The notes: generated from the sequence alone by a model not told the origin. Positions 1 to 10,371 are shown, numbered from the stretch's first letter. The stretch: DNA of 64,000 nucleotides from Gonocerus acuteangulatus (GCA_946811695.1 OX328124.1:85421293-85485292); one strand, 5' to 3'. Numbers and translations: made by a program.

Positions 1-329
1 GTAGACAATTGCTATGATTTAGTCTACATATGTATATTAATTCCTAAATGTAGAAAATAAACTTTACAACGGTTAGATACTATGAACGAATAGACAGTCG
101 GTTCAGTCCCAAACAAACAGAGGGTTTACTAGAAATTTACCTGCTAGGAGTTAATCCTCAAGAGAAGTAACCCTTGTAGGGTAATATAACCCAGGTATCT
201 GCCGACACAAATACAAAGCCTTGCAAGAGAAGGTAGAGCAACTTTAAGATTTCGTTCACTAAAATTTCTTAAACTGACCTAGATTCAGACATAACATAAC
301 ATAAATTATATTGTAAATATTGATAAAGA
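1..329. other. unassigned AT-rich sequence
   Basis: No convincing reading frame, RNA gene or repeat relationship to the rest of the window was seen here. It leads directly into the degenerate tandem repeat that follows. Confidence 0.4.
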
Positions 330-602
330 TTAATTAGTTGTCAACATATACATAAATTAGCAATCAACAGTTTTCTTTGTACGACTATTATTAACGACTA
401 TTTAGTTATGAGACAATCCATAAATTAGCGATCAAAAGTTGCAGGTGATTCCGTATTAGATATTTATTAAATATTCATAAAGACTATTTGGTTGTAAACC
501 GATTCATCAATAAGCAATCAATATTTTTAAACACTGGATATATACTAACCAATTGTAACGACTGTTTAGTTATGAACCGATTCATAAATTAGCGATTAAA
601 AA
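330..602. repeat. degenerate tandem repeat, four units
   Basis: A motif of the form TTAGTTATGAACCGATTC followed by ATAAATTAGCGATCAA recurs four times. The AAATTAGC core (AATAAGC in the third unit) sits at 354, 422, 509 and 586, giving spacings of 68, 87 and 77 bp. Units are clearly related but diverged. No coding potential was seen. Confidence 0.6.
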
Positions 603-710
603 ACACAGGTTTATTGACTAAATATTGATAAAAGTATTTAAATAGAAGAAAAAAAGATTTCCTCAAGACTTGCTCTTGTTCAATTTGTATTTACTCTATT
701 GACTTTATTA

Positions 711-897
711 GGCATATTCTTCTATATAGGCTTCATTAGGCAGTGGTATCTACTCAATTTTGAGAACTTGTTCTTGATCCTTCTGTATCCACTAGATTGG
801 CTTTATTTGGCATATTATTCTATATAGGCTTTATTAGGGAGTGGTATCTACTCAATTTTGAGAACTTGTTCTTGATCCTTCTGTAACCACTAGATTG
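711..897. repeat. 98-bp tandem duplication
   Basis: Two near-identical units. The segment starting AGTGGTATCTACTCAATT is at 742 and again at 840, a period of 98 bp. The first part of the unit (GGCTTTATTAGGCATATT) also resembles sequence near 4550, so the unit may be derived from an older dispersed repeat. Confidence 0.75.
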
Positions 898-962
898 GCT
901 CACTGGGAAAATTCCTCGCTGCACCCTGGATGTCGGAACTAATGACCTAGATGTAAATGCGC

Positions 963-1017
<55 letters not shown>
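895..1017 (+). mobile_element. 5'-truncated tRNA-derived SINE tail with poly(A)
   Basis: This matches the 3' part of the SINE at 10083-10323 (AATTCCTCGCTGCACC, then CCTGGATGTCGG, then a TAATGACCTAGATGT block) and ends in about 50 A residues followed by a short TAA run. The tRNA-like head with the A and B boxes is missing, as expected for 5' truncation during retrotransposition. Confidence 0.75.
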
Positions 1018-1019
<2 letters not shown>

Positions 1020-1302
1020 ATAATAATATTGTATATATGTGTACATAATTTAACTAATTAAGAATATCCATACGTATTTGTTTTTATGTATTCTAAGTGA
1101 ACTTGGGCACTGTGTGCGCCTCCTCGTGGCAGAATACGGGCAACTGATTGGTGGCTCTCGAGGCGGACCTGACATTCAGGTCTCCGGTTGGGGAGAAGGA
1201 ATTGAGTAAGGTTTGATTGTTTTAATAGTCAAACCTTGTTCAGTTCTGTGGCAATCAGGCTAAGCACATTAAATTCCAGGCAAGTTAGACGTAAAGAGAT
1301 AA

Positions 1303-1442
1303 TTTTAGCGCGGTTCCTCCCTCTCTCCATATGGAGGACCCCGCCCTCCAAATGGAGGCCTCATGACGCAATCCAGAAGTCCCGACAAAAAAGTTTGCCT
1401 TTAAGAACCCCTGTGAGACCGAAAATAACGGTGTTTCAAATT

Positions 1443-1496
<54 letters not shown>

Positions 1497-1509
1497 TATA
1501 TACATATAT

Positions 1510-1586
<77 letters not shown>

Positions 1587-2262
1587 ATCGCTCTCTGAAC
1601 ACCCTTAAAAAGTTTTGGGTACTTTGTATATTTTCCTTAATTTTATTTTTTTATTTTTTTAAATTATTTTCCTTATATCTCGAAAACGGTTTGAAATCTT
1701 CATAAGCGGATCCTTACCATTCGAAAGCTTACTAAATGCTAATAATTCTGAAGCAATTATCGATTCATCGGAGAAATGAGTGCTTAAAAAAATAGTTTTT
1801 GAATACCGTTTTTGGTTTGGGTACTTAGAATCATGGGATTCAGTTGAAACATTTTCTGCATGTTCTACTTTCATTAAAACTAATATGTTGAAATTTTTGT
1901 TACGTTTAATATTTTATGTATAATGTATTTAACAATAAAACTGGTTAAGTAAAATAACAAAAACAATTTATTGTTAGAAATATAGATTTCCAAGATTCAT
2001 AGACCTTGCCACTAGCGGGTCCGTTTCTAGTGTAGCCGACCCTTCCAGGTAAGATTGTAAATCATGACCTTTCAAGACTTTACTACTCACAGGAATGGCA
2101 TTAGTGACCTTAAGGGTTGATACGCCATTATAATAATTAATTAAAAAAAAAAGACTGGTGGAACCAAAATAATAACTGCTTCTATTTTAATCTTTCAAAA
2201 TTAGACTAGGGATATGAACGGAACCGCGCTAAGATGATGCAGTTCCTGCGAGACGGACTTTT
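1303..2262 (-). mobile_element. HINE family A copy (Helentron-associated, DINE-1-like)
   Basis: The 3' end lies at 1303 as TTTTAGCGCGGTTCCTCC and the 5' end at about 2262 (reverse complement of AGTCCGTCTCGCAGGAAC). Family A elements have a subterminal inverted repeat (TTAGCGCGGTTCC near the 5' end, GGAACCGCGCTAA at the 3' end), a hairpin just before the 3' end, a central (TA)n tract and no coding region. Here the TA/TG microsatellite spans about 1443-1582. Part of the normal core next to the tract is missing. Positions 2088-2150 hold an old SINE-like tail found in several other family A copies. Reading frames through the TA tract are artefacts. Confidence 0.8.
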
Positions 2263-2889
2263 TTTTCTTATGAACGGGTTTTTGTCGTTCTTTTTGTAAT
2301 TTTTGTCTCTTTCCCTAGGTTTTTTATTGCTTTTTATTTTTGTAATTTCTTATGTTGGGAAATTGTATTTGTATGTAAAACAGGATAGGAAAAATGAGAC
2401 CAATTTTCTGTTGCTAGAAATAATGCAAATTTTGGGAACTTCGTATACTTCCATTAATATCTTGAAAACGATTGAAAATCTTGGGAAGCGAAAGGTTACC
2501 ATTCGAAAGCTTACTAAATGGTCTACAAAAAAGGTTTTGAGGGAAGTTTTGAATAAGCGATGTCAATCGGATGAAATAAGTGCTTAAACTTTGAAGTAAT
2601 TGATTTCGTTTATTTCATACGATTCTTTTGGTCTGTTTTTATTCCTATTTTTTCATTTCTTATGGTTGGATAATGTATTTGACAATAAAACAGATTAATT
2701 AAAATAAGAAAAACAATTCATTGTTAGAAATATTAGGCTGTACTGTATGAAATGTCAGTTTTGGATTTGCCGATTTCCTTCAAATGTCTTGAAACTGTCG
2801 AGGCTCCTAATCCGAGTTCTTTGGCATATTCCCTATTGTTTGCTATTGCTTATAGTAGTCAAATGTATTTGCCAATAACACAGGATACG

Positions 2890-2943
2890 GGCGCTAATGA
2901 CCCAGAAGTAGATGCGCCCTAAAAAAAAGAAAAAAAAAAAAAA
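2890..2943 (+). mobile_element. 54-bp SINE tail insertion
   Basis: Only the terminal hairpin (GGGCGC and GCGCCC arms) and the A-rich tail of the SINE are present. The insert is flanked by an exact 10-bp duplication ACAGGATACG at 2880-2889 and 2944-2953, so it is a genuine retrotransposition event rather than a decayed copy. Confidence 0.8.
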
Positions 2944-3320
2944 ACAGGATACGTAAAATTAGAATATTTTATTTTTGCGGAATCTTGGGATTCTCAGATC
3001 CCGTATGAATATCTATTAGGCCCTCTTCGTATATTTTCATTAATATCTCAAAAAGGGTTAGGAAATCGTGGAAAAATGTTTTGAAGAAATGTTTGATGGG
3101 GTCGTCACATTAGGAGAAATAAGTGCTTAAAACTTAGTTAGTTAGTTTCGTTTATTTAAACGGATCTATTTGTGTGTTTCCCGCAGTTTTTTCACTGCTC
3201 GTCATTTTTGTAATTTCTTATAGTAGTCAAATGTATTTGTCAGTAAACAGGATACGTATAATTAGAAGCAATATTTTGTTTGTTAGAATTCGAAGATGCC
3301 GTACGAATATCTAGATATTA

Positions 3321-3830
3321 CCTGTGGGTTAATATGTTTTTTGAGTTGAAGCTTTAAAGCCTCAACAGGAATATTTGTGTAATCACCCTTCACAGTTAAT
3401 TTATTAGAATCATGAGTGACCGTTTTTGTGTTACAACTAACAATCTTTGAAAACGAAGTTTAACTATCCTTGTTATTGTTATTTTCCTTCTGTTTGGCCG
3501 AAATTTTCTATTCGTGGTGTAATTCTCCTTGAATTTTTTGACTAGATCAAGAACCTATTTTAAGCACTCTTAAATTCCTTAATTTAATTCAGGAAGTTTA
3601 TCAAGCTTGACATAATCACTTTTGGGTTAATACGGGTGGTCTATACCGAGTCCTTTGTTTGTAAACACAAAGAGCTTTCTGAGTAACGGTAAAGGGCAGT
3701 AAAAGTATATGACGACTACCTGGAAGTAGACCCTGCATACAGAGAATTGCAATACGAGACCTCATTCATTCTTTCACCAGCTACCGTGTAACACCTTAGA
3801 TCTGTTTATATTGTTTTACTCAGTGTGAAC
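3321..3830 (-). repeat. roughly 500-bp repeat, inverted relative to 21640-22130
   Basis: The reverse complement is colinear with 21640-22130 over the whole length, with point differences and small gaps. One frame near the 3321 end (read on the minus strand) gives a short peptide resembling the part of retroelement ORF1/gag proteins just before the zinc knuckles (motif ALKLQ-KKHINP), so it may be a LINE ORF1 remnant. That identification is weak; the repeat relationship is firm. Confidence 0.6.
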
Positions 3831-4278
3831 AAGTGTTGAAAGTGCCTAAAATTTTATATTTTTATTCCTTGTTATTTTTTAATTGCTTAGAGTTGGATAA
3901 TGTATTTGAAAATAAAACAGGTTAAGAAAAATAAGAAATCAATTTAATGTTAGAGATATGGATTTCCAAGATTTAGCTTTTCAACTGCCTAGCGTCCTTC
4001 CTAGGGAGGGTTGTTTGTCTTTGAATTTGGTACTTAGAATTATGGGATACAGTTGAAACATTTTCTGCGTGTTCGAATTTCATCAACACTAATATGTTGA
4101 AATTTTTGTTACGTTTAGGGTAAAGGAAGAGTTAGAATAAAATATTTTATTAACAGACAAAAAAAGTTTTGGTAACTTTGTATACTTTCGTTAGTATCTC
4201 GAAAACCGTTGACAATCTTGTGAAGCGGAAGATTACCATTCGAAAGCTTACTAAATGCTCTACAAAAAAGGTTCTGTA

Positions 4279-4528
4279 CATGGACGTATATAAAAACAAT
4301 TTCGGGGAGGGGCTGAGACCATTTCCAGGGTATGGAATACTAAATATTTAGAGCTTGGAATAGTTTTAGGCAACTAAAACGCTATTACACGTAAAATAAA
4401 ATATGTTTTATGAACTAAGTGATCTTATTTAATTTATTTTTAAGGGTTTTACGAGAAGTTTTCATCATTAATTCAAAATTTCGGGACGGGGCTGCAGCCC
4501 CCTCAGCCCCCCCTCATATATGCCCATG
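4279..4528. mobile_element. non-autonomous MITE, hAT-like (family D)
   Basis: Terminal inverted repeats CATGGACGTATA and its partner ending ATATGCCCATG bound the element, and a G/C-rich block (GGGGCTGCAGCCCCC) lies just inside the right end. Flanking 8-mers GTTCTGTA and CTTCTGTA match at seven of eight bases. The copy at 40831-41096 is the same family in the other orientation. An 8-bp duplication with a CA-starting TIR suggests the hAT superfamily. No transposase is encoded. Confidence 0.65.
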
Positions 4529-4825
4529 CTTCTGTACCCTCTAGAAAGGCTTTATTAGGCATATTTTGTATTGATTTATAGAGCTTTGCTTTAGAATGAG
4601 AGCCGGATTGTGTAATTTCCGCATCTGTGTAAAAGTTAATTACTGTCGGTGTCCCTGACGCCTTAATATCACTTTTATTCGAGATATTCGAGAGGATTTT
4701 GACAATTTTCACGAGATATATAAAAAAAAAATAAGTTTATTTCTTTTCTAAGCTTATCAAATGGCACTAGGGACATGAACGGAACCGCGCTAAGATGCTG
4801 CAGTTCCTGCGAGTCGGACTTTTTT

Positions 4826-5364
4826 TCGATACAAACGTGGTTTTTAGAAGAATAATCGTTGTAGCTCCGTCCCAGGTGGTATTGCTAGAAAGGGGGTGAA
4901 ACCTATCGAAATGTGAGTAAATTTACTATAAGACTAGTCGGGAGTAAACATAAAAATGAATGAATGTAAGTATGTATATCTTACCAAAAGAAAGCTATTC
5001 TAAATTTCCTGACATTTTATTGATATTTCTTTCCAGCGTAACTCCTCAATGAGCAGGATCTGAGATTTCCGGGTTTTAGAAAAACTTCATCATTTAACCA
5101 GCTTTCCATTCATGGAGCACAACCCTGTGTTATTGAAGTATTTGAACGGTTTATGAACAAAAGTTTAAAAAAAAAACATGGATCTGTGAAAAGAAAATTA
5201 TATTTTTTTCTTCAGTTAATTCAAAAAGCTGAAGAGAAATATTTATTTTTATAAATGTTTACATAAATATTAAGGGGGGGTCGATTGGTTTCACTTACTT
5301 TCTAGTAGTACTATCTGGGACGGAGCTACAACGATTATTCTTCTAAAAACCACGTTTGTCTCGA
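4826..5364. mobile_element. TIR element of about 540 bp (MITE)
   Basis: The left end TCGATACAAACGTGG and the right end (reverse complement TCGAGACAAACGTGG) form inverted repeats of roughly 80 bp, including CGTTGTAGCTCCGTCCCA on the left and its complement on the right. The interior is AT-rich and non-coding. It sits immediately beside a HINE-A 5' terminus. The superfamily could not be assigned and no convincing target duplication was seen. Confidence 0.6.
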
Positions 5365-5494
5365 TAAAACAATAAAACGATGTTTTCTCCCTTATGGGCG
5401 AGAATTCGGGAAATCGTCATAGAACATTTTTTGTTCCCCTAAGGGTCCTCTATCACCCCTCACAATATGACTAGACATTTACGGGACACCCTGT

Positions 5495-5629
5495 ATATAT
5501 ATAAATTTTAACGGGGGTCATTTTCGGTGCCTACTAGGTAGGATCGATAAAGATTTGAAGAAATTTTTCAAAAATTCCGTCATGAGTCCAACCTCAATAG
5601 CTACTTTCCTTCGGAGGAAAGTGCTAAAA
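5495..5629 (+). mobile_element. HINE family B, 3' end only
   Basis: This is colinear with the last 135 bp of the B copies at 19571-20800 and 47401-48672, from ATTTTAACGGGGGTCATT to the terminal GGAGGAAAGTGCTAAAA. The 5' part and the 143-bp repeats are absent. The sequence just upstream contains ACACCCTGTATATATA, so the TA tract is nearly gone. Confidence 0.75.
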
Positions 5630-5862
5630 GGAATCTACTGGGGTATATGTAGTTGAAAACAGCAGGTGGTGGGAGAAATGTCGGTAAGGATCAAAAGGCA
5701 TGTTTATGACAGGAAAGGAGAAAGAGGTGTTAATGGAAGGATACCCAAGGGGCATGGTAAAAATCTAGGTGGGAGGTCGGGAGAGTATTTGGAAAATATT
5801 AGCGTACATAGGAGAAATGCCTTGTTGGTCAGTTTTGTAGTTTATATTGTTTTTGTTTAAGT

Positions 5863-6054
5863 TTATGTGTACACATTCCGAGATCTGTTGTCTTTTTTTG
5901 CTGAGTGAATATCATTTATGGTTTCTCCTATGTATACACCATTACAGGAAGGGGTTTGGCAAGGGACTTGGTAAACACAACGGGTGGTTTGTTTAAAAGG
6001 GATGGGATCTTTGAGTTTGGTATAGAGGGTTTTTAGTTTGTTGGTAGTTTTCAA
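5863..6054 (-). pseudogene. truncated GIY-YIG endonuclease of Penelope-like element (left arm)
   Basis: The minus-strand frame encodes a linker ending KDPIPFKQTTRC, then VYQVPCQTPSCNGVYIGET, matching the right-arm copy almost residue for residue. After NDIHS the sequence jumps to the region near the end of the domain, so the conserved Arg/His-rich part and the catalytic glutamate are deleted. It is inactive as a nuclease by inspection. Confidence 0.65.
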
Positions 6055-6120
6055 ACCAAAATTTGGGAAGGGTAGGATGTTTTTATTGTCTTTGTAAGTT
6101 TATCAGTCAGAGTAACAATT

Positions 6121-6498
6121 GTGAAAGTGTCCATCCCTTTTGAACAAACCACCCGTTGTGTTTACCAAGTCCCTTGCCAAACCCCTTCCTGTAATGGTGT
6201 ATACATAGGAGAAACCATAAATGACATTCACTCACGTCTTACACAACATAAACGAACCATCACTAATAAAGAAATAGATAAATCTGCACTTGCAAAACAC
6301 GCCATTACACAAAAACACACTTTTAACTTCGACGACACGAAAATTCTTTCTACACAACGAAACAAAAAAAGACTACAGATCTCGGAATGTGTACACATAA
6401 ACTTAAACAAAAACAATATAAACTACAAAACTGACCAACAAGGCATTTCTCCTATGTACGCAAATATTTTCCAAATACTCTCCCGACCTCCCACCTAG
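6121..6498 (+). CDS. GIY-YIG endonuclease domain, C-terminal fragment of Penelope-like element
   Basis: This open frame of about 120 codons encodes the endonuclease that cuts target DNA in Penelope-like elements. Visible features are the GIY-like VYQVPC, the YIG-like GVYIGET, the following arginine in SRLTQHKR, the SALAKHAI histidine region and the catalytic-type glutamate in QISECVHI. The reverse transcriptase that normally precedes it is missing, so this is a 5'-truncated copy. No initiating ATG belongs to it; the frame simply opens at the inverted-repeat junction. The minus-strand copy upstream is its broken mirror image. Confidence 0.7.
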   Translation: MKVSIPFEQTTRCVYQVPCQTPSCNGVYIGETINDIHSRLTQHKRTITNKEIDKSALAKHAITQKHTFNFDDTKILSTQRNKKRLQISECVHINLNKNNINYKTDQQGISPMYANIFQILSRPPT

Positions 6499-6633
6499 AT
6501 TTTTACCATGCCCCTTGGGTATCCTTCCATTAACACCTCTTTCTCCTTTCCTGTCATAAACATGCCTTTTGATCCTTACCGACATTTCTCCCACCACCTG
6601 CTGTTTTCAACTACATATACCCCAGTAGATTCC

Positions 6634-6951
6634 TTTTTCCTTAGACACTTTCACAATGGTTACTTAATTGCCTACCTTGGTCTTCCTCTGCCGCTCGGCA
6701 TTTCCATTGGTATGTAGTATCTTATTTTCTTTGTAAAATTTATTAATGTTACTATTAGCTACTATATTTGTCATTGGTATGTAGTTCCTTATTTCTTTGT
6801 AAAATCAATTAATGTTACTAATTACTATTAAAATCAATTATTGTACCTATTTACTTTTTCATTCTAAAAATTTAAGACGATATGTTCTTTTATAAGTTAA
6901 TTGTATCTGTAGTTCTGTTACCTATCACAATTATAATTTTTTTTTGTTTTT
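6634..6951 (+). other. probable 3' untranslated tail of the Penelope-like copy
   Basis: It contains TTGGTCTTCCTCTGCCGCTCGG, given here as TTGGTCTTCC plus TCTGCCGCTCGG, which is closely matched at about 14801 just before a hammerhead-like motif. This indicates the same family. The hammerhead segment itself is absent. Two imperfect copies of a GGTATGTAGT-containing unit follow (near 6710 and 6777). No gene is seen. Confidence 0.45.
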
Positions 6952-6981
6952 AGCGCGGTTCCTCCCTCCCCCATAGGGAGG

Positions 6982-8298
6982 ATGGATGGATGGATTGGGT
7001 GTTTAAGGGCAGAAAACATCTAGGTCCTCACCGCCCTGAAGTCTAATGTTAGAGAGTCGTGTATGTGTCGTGAAAGGGTTAGTAATTTGTGTTTAGGACA
7101 GTGCATGACAATGAACTGTTTTTTTTTTGATAACTTGTATTCAATTTTCTTTTTTAACTAATATCATTGCTTACTACTAACTTACTAGGTAATGGAACTA
7201 TTTGTACTAAAAGTAATACTAATATACACCCTAGCACTATCAATACAAACAATATACTACATAACAAATAATAGACTACATAACCATATTAATATTTACA
7301 TATTTATTTTTCCCCCTTTTGTATAGTTTTTTATTTATTTATTTTTTATATTTTTATTTATTTTTTTTATTTATTTATTTATTTTTATTTTTTATTTATT
7401 TTTTTTTGTTTATTTTTTCCTTTATGTATAATTTTATTTGTTATATTTTTTAATACATATATATATTTTTTATGTATATATTTTTTTCCTCTTTTGTAAT
7501 TTTTTATATATCATTTTTTTTTTTTTTTTTAGTAAAACACTAACTAACTAATACAAACTAAGTAACTAATAAAAACTAAACATAACTAATACAACTATTT
7601 GTACTAAAAATAATGCTAATGTAAGCAATATTAATACTAAAACTATACTACATAACAAAATTTATAATAATGCCAATTCTAAATTAAACTAGCACACGTA
7701 TATACACATACGCCCACGTTCATACAATCATACACCCACATATGTACATACATACGTACCCGCACATGTGTATATATCCGTGCACGTATACATGCATATA
7801 TTTATTTATTATTAAATTATTATTTTATATCATGAGATATAGTTGCGCCTTTTTTAAGAATTCCACAACTATGTCAACTGCTTTGCCATCGTCCCGCAGA
7901 GCCTCTGTCAAGTTCCTTGGTAAACCCAACTGTTGGAGCAGCAGCCTATAGCGAGAGCAGTCCTCGAAAATATGTTTCACAGAAATCAGCTGATGGCATC
8001 TTCCGCAGACAGGTGGGATTCCTCTGGACATCAAGTACCCATGAGTCAATCTGGAGTGGCCAAGTCTGAGCCGAGCTAGGACAACCTCCTCTCTTCTTGA
8101 TATTCTGTTTGAGGAGGACCAGGCTCTCAAATCGTGCTTGACTTGCTTAAGTTTTTGTTCTCCGCAATCCAGCCACGTGTTTCTCCATCCTTCTTCGATC
8201 TTGCATATTGCTGGCGCTACTAGTTCCCTGCCAGATAAAGGAACCCTGGTAATGTCGCTCAAACTGTGTGCAGCCCGAGCGGCTTGATAAGCGGGGTT
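6982..8298 (-). mobile_element. 5'-truncated I-group LINE insertion with 13-bp target duplication
   Basis: CCCCATAGGGAGG lies at 6969-6981 and again at 8299-8311, so this 1.3-kb segment was inserted into the hairpin of a HINE-A. The element runs on the minus strand: coding 3' end, a long T/A-rich 3' UTR (its complement is the TTTATTTATTTTT region at 7310-7530), and a tetranucleotide tail seen on the plus strand as GGATGGATGGATGG at 6980-6994. Confidence 0.8.
7825..8290 (-). pseudogene. ORF2 C-terminus of an I-group LINE
   Basis: The open frame covers the region after RNase H and the terminal zinc-binding motif of an I-type LINE polyprotein. The segment REEVVLARLRLGHSRLTHGY is followed by the Cys-His motif CGRCHQLISVKHIFEDC and a short tail ending at a stop at 7825. 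Related tails occur at 17552-17863, 34133-34355, 49242 and 63168, but this one is the most distinct. The 5' truncation point is at the microhomology CCCGCTTAT shared with the HINE target. It is a dead-on-arrival fragment. Confidence 0.75.
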
Positions 8299-8415
8299 CC
8301 CCATAGGGAGGAACCCCGCTTATAGGGTTGATACAATGAAACAATCCGGAAGTGCCGACTAGAAAATTTGGCGTTTCAGAACCCCTAGAGACCGAAAATA
8401 ACGGTGGTTCAAATT

Positions 8416-8417
<2 letters not shown>

Positions 8418-8510
<93 letters not shown>
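8418..8510. repeat. (TA)n microsatellite of HINE-A
   Basis: Long TA runs interrupted once by GTATATATTTATATA. They lie at the standard family A position between CAAATTTG and TTTGTCTGTTCG. Confidence 0.9.
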
Positions 8511-8514
<4 letters not shown>

Positions 8515-10082
8515 CTGTTCGCTCTCTAGATAGAAGACGAATGGTCCGATTTTGATGAAATTTGGTAAAAAAATCCTTCGTTTGGCGTTTGGGGCGAAAT
8601 TCGCGCAAAAAAAAATCGTAACGCTTACGTTTTTGAGTTCATAAGCTTCTAAGTACTCGTTTTATATGATTCCTGGGCTAGGAAAACGAATGAAACCATT
8701 TTCAAGGCGATAGCTTTAACCGTTTTCGAGAAAATTGGAAAAATATTTTTTGAATACCGTTTTTGGTTTGGGTACTTAGAATCATGGGATTCTGTTGAAA
8801 CATTTTCTGCATGTTCTACATTCATCAAAACTAATACGTTGAAATTTTGGTTACGTTTAGAGTTAAGGAAGGGTTAGAATAAAATATTTTATTAACAGAC
8901 ATAAAAAGTTTTAGTAACTTTGTTTACTTTCCTTAATATCTCGAAAAAGGTTGAAAATCTTGGTAAACGGAAGAATACCATTAGAAAGCTTATTAAATGC
9001 TCTAAAAAAAAGGTTCTAATGAAAGTTTTGATTAGGCGATGTCAATCGGAGAAATAAGAGCTTAAAACTTTAAAGTAATTGATTTCGCTTATTCGAACTG
9101 TTCTTTTTGTCTGTTTTTTATTCCTTGTTATTTTTTAATTGCTTATTGTTGGATAATGTATTTGAAAATAAAACAGGTTAAGAAAAATAAGAAAAACAAT
9201 TTATTTACAGGCTTCTTGGGCTAGGAAAACGAATGAAACCATTTTCAAGGCGATAGCTTTAACCGTTTTCGAGAAAATTGGAAAAATAGTTTTTGAATAC
9301 CGTTTTTGGTTTGGTTACTTAGAATCATGGGATTCAGTTGAAACATTTTTTGCATGTTCTACTTTCATTAAAACTAATATGTTGAAATTTTGGTTACGTT
9401 TGGAGTTAAGGAAGGGTTAGAATAAAATATTTTATTAACAGACATAAAAAGTTTTGGTAACTATGTATATTTTCCTTAATATCTCGAAAAAGGTTAAGAA
9501 TTTGGTAAACGAAAGAATACCATTAGAAAGCTTACTAAATGCTCTACAAAAAAGGTTCTGATGAAAGTTTTGATTAGGTGATGTCAATCGGAGAAATAAG
9601 TGCTTAAAACATTAAAGGAATTGATGTTGCTTATTCGAACTGTTCTTTTTGTCTGTTTTTATTCCTTGTTATTTTTTAATTGCTTATAGTTGGATAATGT
9701 ATTTTACAATAAAACAGATTAGGCAAAATAAGAAAAACAATTCATTGTTAGAAATATAGCTTGCCAAGAGAAAAAGATTCGTTGACGTCTTTTGAATATT
9801 TTCAATTGCCTTTATGCTGTTGGTTTTTTTATTTTATTTTTTAATTGATGTTATCTGTAGAATTATTACTATAGTAAAAGAACACAGGAATGTGTGAAAA
9901 TATTTGATATTTTCCAATTCATTGAAACGTATGAAATGAAGTATCGGTAGAAGAGGATTCTAGGGTCTTGCGGACCTGACCCCAGGTATAGCCATAAAAC
10001 CCTTTGAACAAAGGCCGAGGAAAATATTATCTGTTTCTATTCTATGCTTTTCAAATGAGAATAGGGATATGAACAGGAACCG

Positions 10083-10244
10083 GGGTCTCCCGTGGTCTAA
10101 TGGCTAGCGCCTTGGATTCATAAGCGGGAGATGGTGGGTTCGATTCCCAACCTCCGGCAGGAATTTAATCATCCCACGGCTCGCTGGTGAAATTCCTCGC
10201 TACACCCTGGATGTCGGCGCTAATGACCTAGATGTAGATGTGCC

Positions 10245-10323
<79 letters not shown>
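10083..10323 (+). mobile_element. full-length tRNA-derived SINE
   Basis: The head resembles a tRNA. An A box GTGGTCTAATGGCTAGCG lies at 10092-10109 and a B box GGTTCGATTCC at 10137-10147; both would form an internal RNA polymerase III promoter. The central part is tRNA-unrelated. The 3' end has a hairpin-forming GGCGC...GTGCC block followed by about 75 A residues. GGAACCG flanks the element at 10076-10082 and 10324-10330. The tRNA cloverleaf itself is degenerate, so this is not a working tRNA gene. It has inserted into the 5' terminus of a HINE-A. Confidence 0.85.
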
Positions 10324-10371
10324 GGAACCGCGCTAAGATGACGCAGTTCCTGCGAGTCGGACTTTTGTATT

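Larger units (their letters stand above)
2263..4825 (-). mobile_element. composite of HINE-A internal modules ending in a 5' terminus
   Basis: The stretch is built from the roughly 350-bp modules typical of long family A copies: blocks reading ATATCTCGAAAACGGTTG, then ACCATTCGAAAGCTTACT, then GATGTCAATCGGA, then TAGTTGGATAATGTATTTG. It ends at 4770-4825 with the family A 5' terminus in reverse. It is broken by a 54-bp SINE tail (2890-2943), a roughly 500-bp segment repeated elsewhere (3321-3830) and a hAT-like MITE (4279-4528). How many elements it contains cannot be decided by eye. Confidence 0.6.
5630..6633. mobile_element. Penelope-like retroelement, two 3' ends head-to-head
   Basis: The arms 5630 to about 6010 (minus orientation) and 6127-6633 (plus orientation) are inverted repeats ending in GGAATCTACTGGGG and its complement. 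Both carry the GIY-YIG endonuclease end of a Penelope-like element. The left arm lacks roughly 150 bp internally. Penelope-like elements are known for partial tandem or inverted terminal copies, which fits this arrangement. The insertion lies exactly at the end of a HINE-B 3' terminus. Confidence 0.7.
6952..10371 (-). mobile_element. HINE-A copy interrupted by a LINE and a SINE
   Basis: The 3' hairpin end is at 6952-6981 and resumes at 8299-8330 after a LINE insertion. The body then runs through a (TA)n tract at about 8418-8510 to the 5' end at 10324-10371. The interior carries a direct duplication of 543 bp: GGGCTAGGAAAACGAATG starts at 8675 and 9218. A SINE splits the 5' terminus at 10083-10323. 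Removing both inserts and one copy of each duplication restores normal family A ends. Confidence 0.8.

Noticed and set aside
1236..1602. Overlapping frames encoding long Ile-Tyr repeats, and similar frames at every TA tract
   Set aside because: Pure translation of (TA)n microsatellites inside HINE elements; no start context, no conservation and both strands open equally.
4503..4712. Minus-strand frame with FYTDAEITQSGSHSKAK, resembling an RNase H first block
   Set aside because: Only one motif-like stretch, no following catalytic blocks, and the frame runs through the MITE boundary at 4528.
10083..10160. Possible functional tRNA gene with CAT anticodon-like loop
   Set aside because: A and B boxes are good but the acceptor and anticodon stems do not pair properly, and the sequence continues into a SINE body with A-tail and target duplication.
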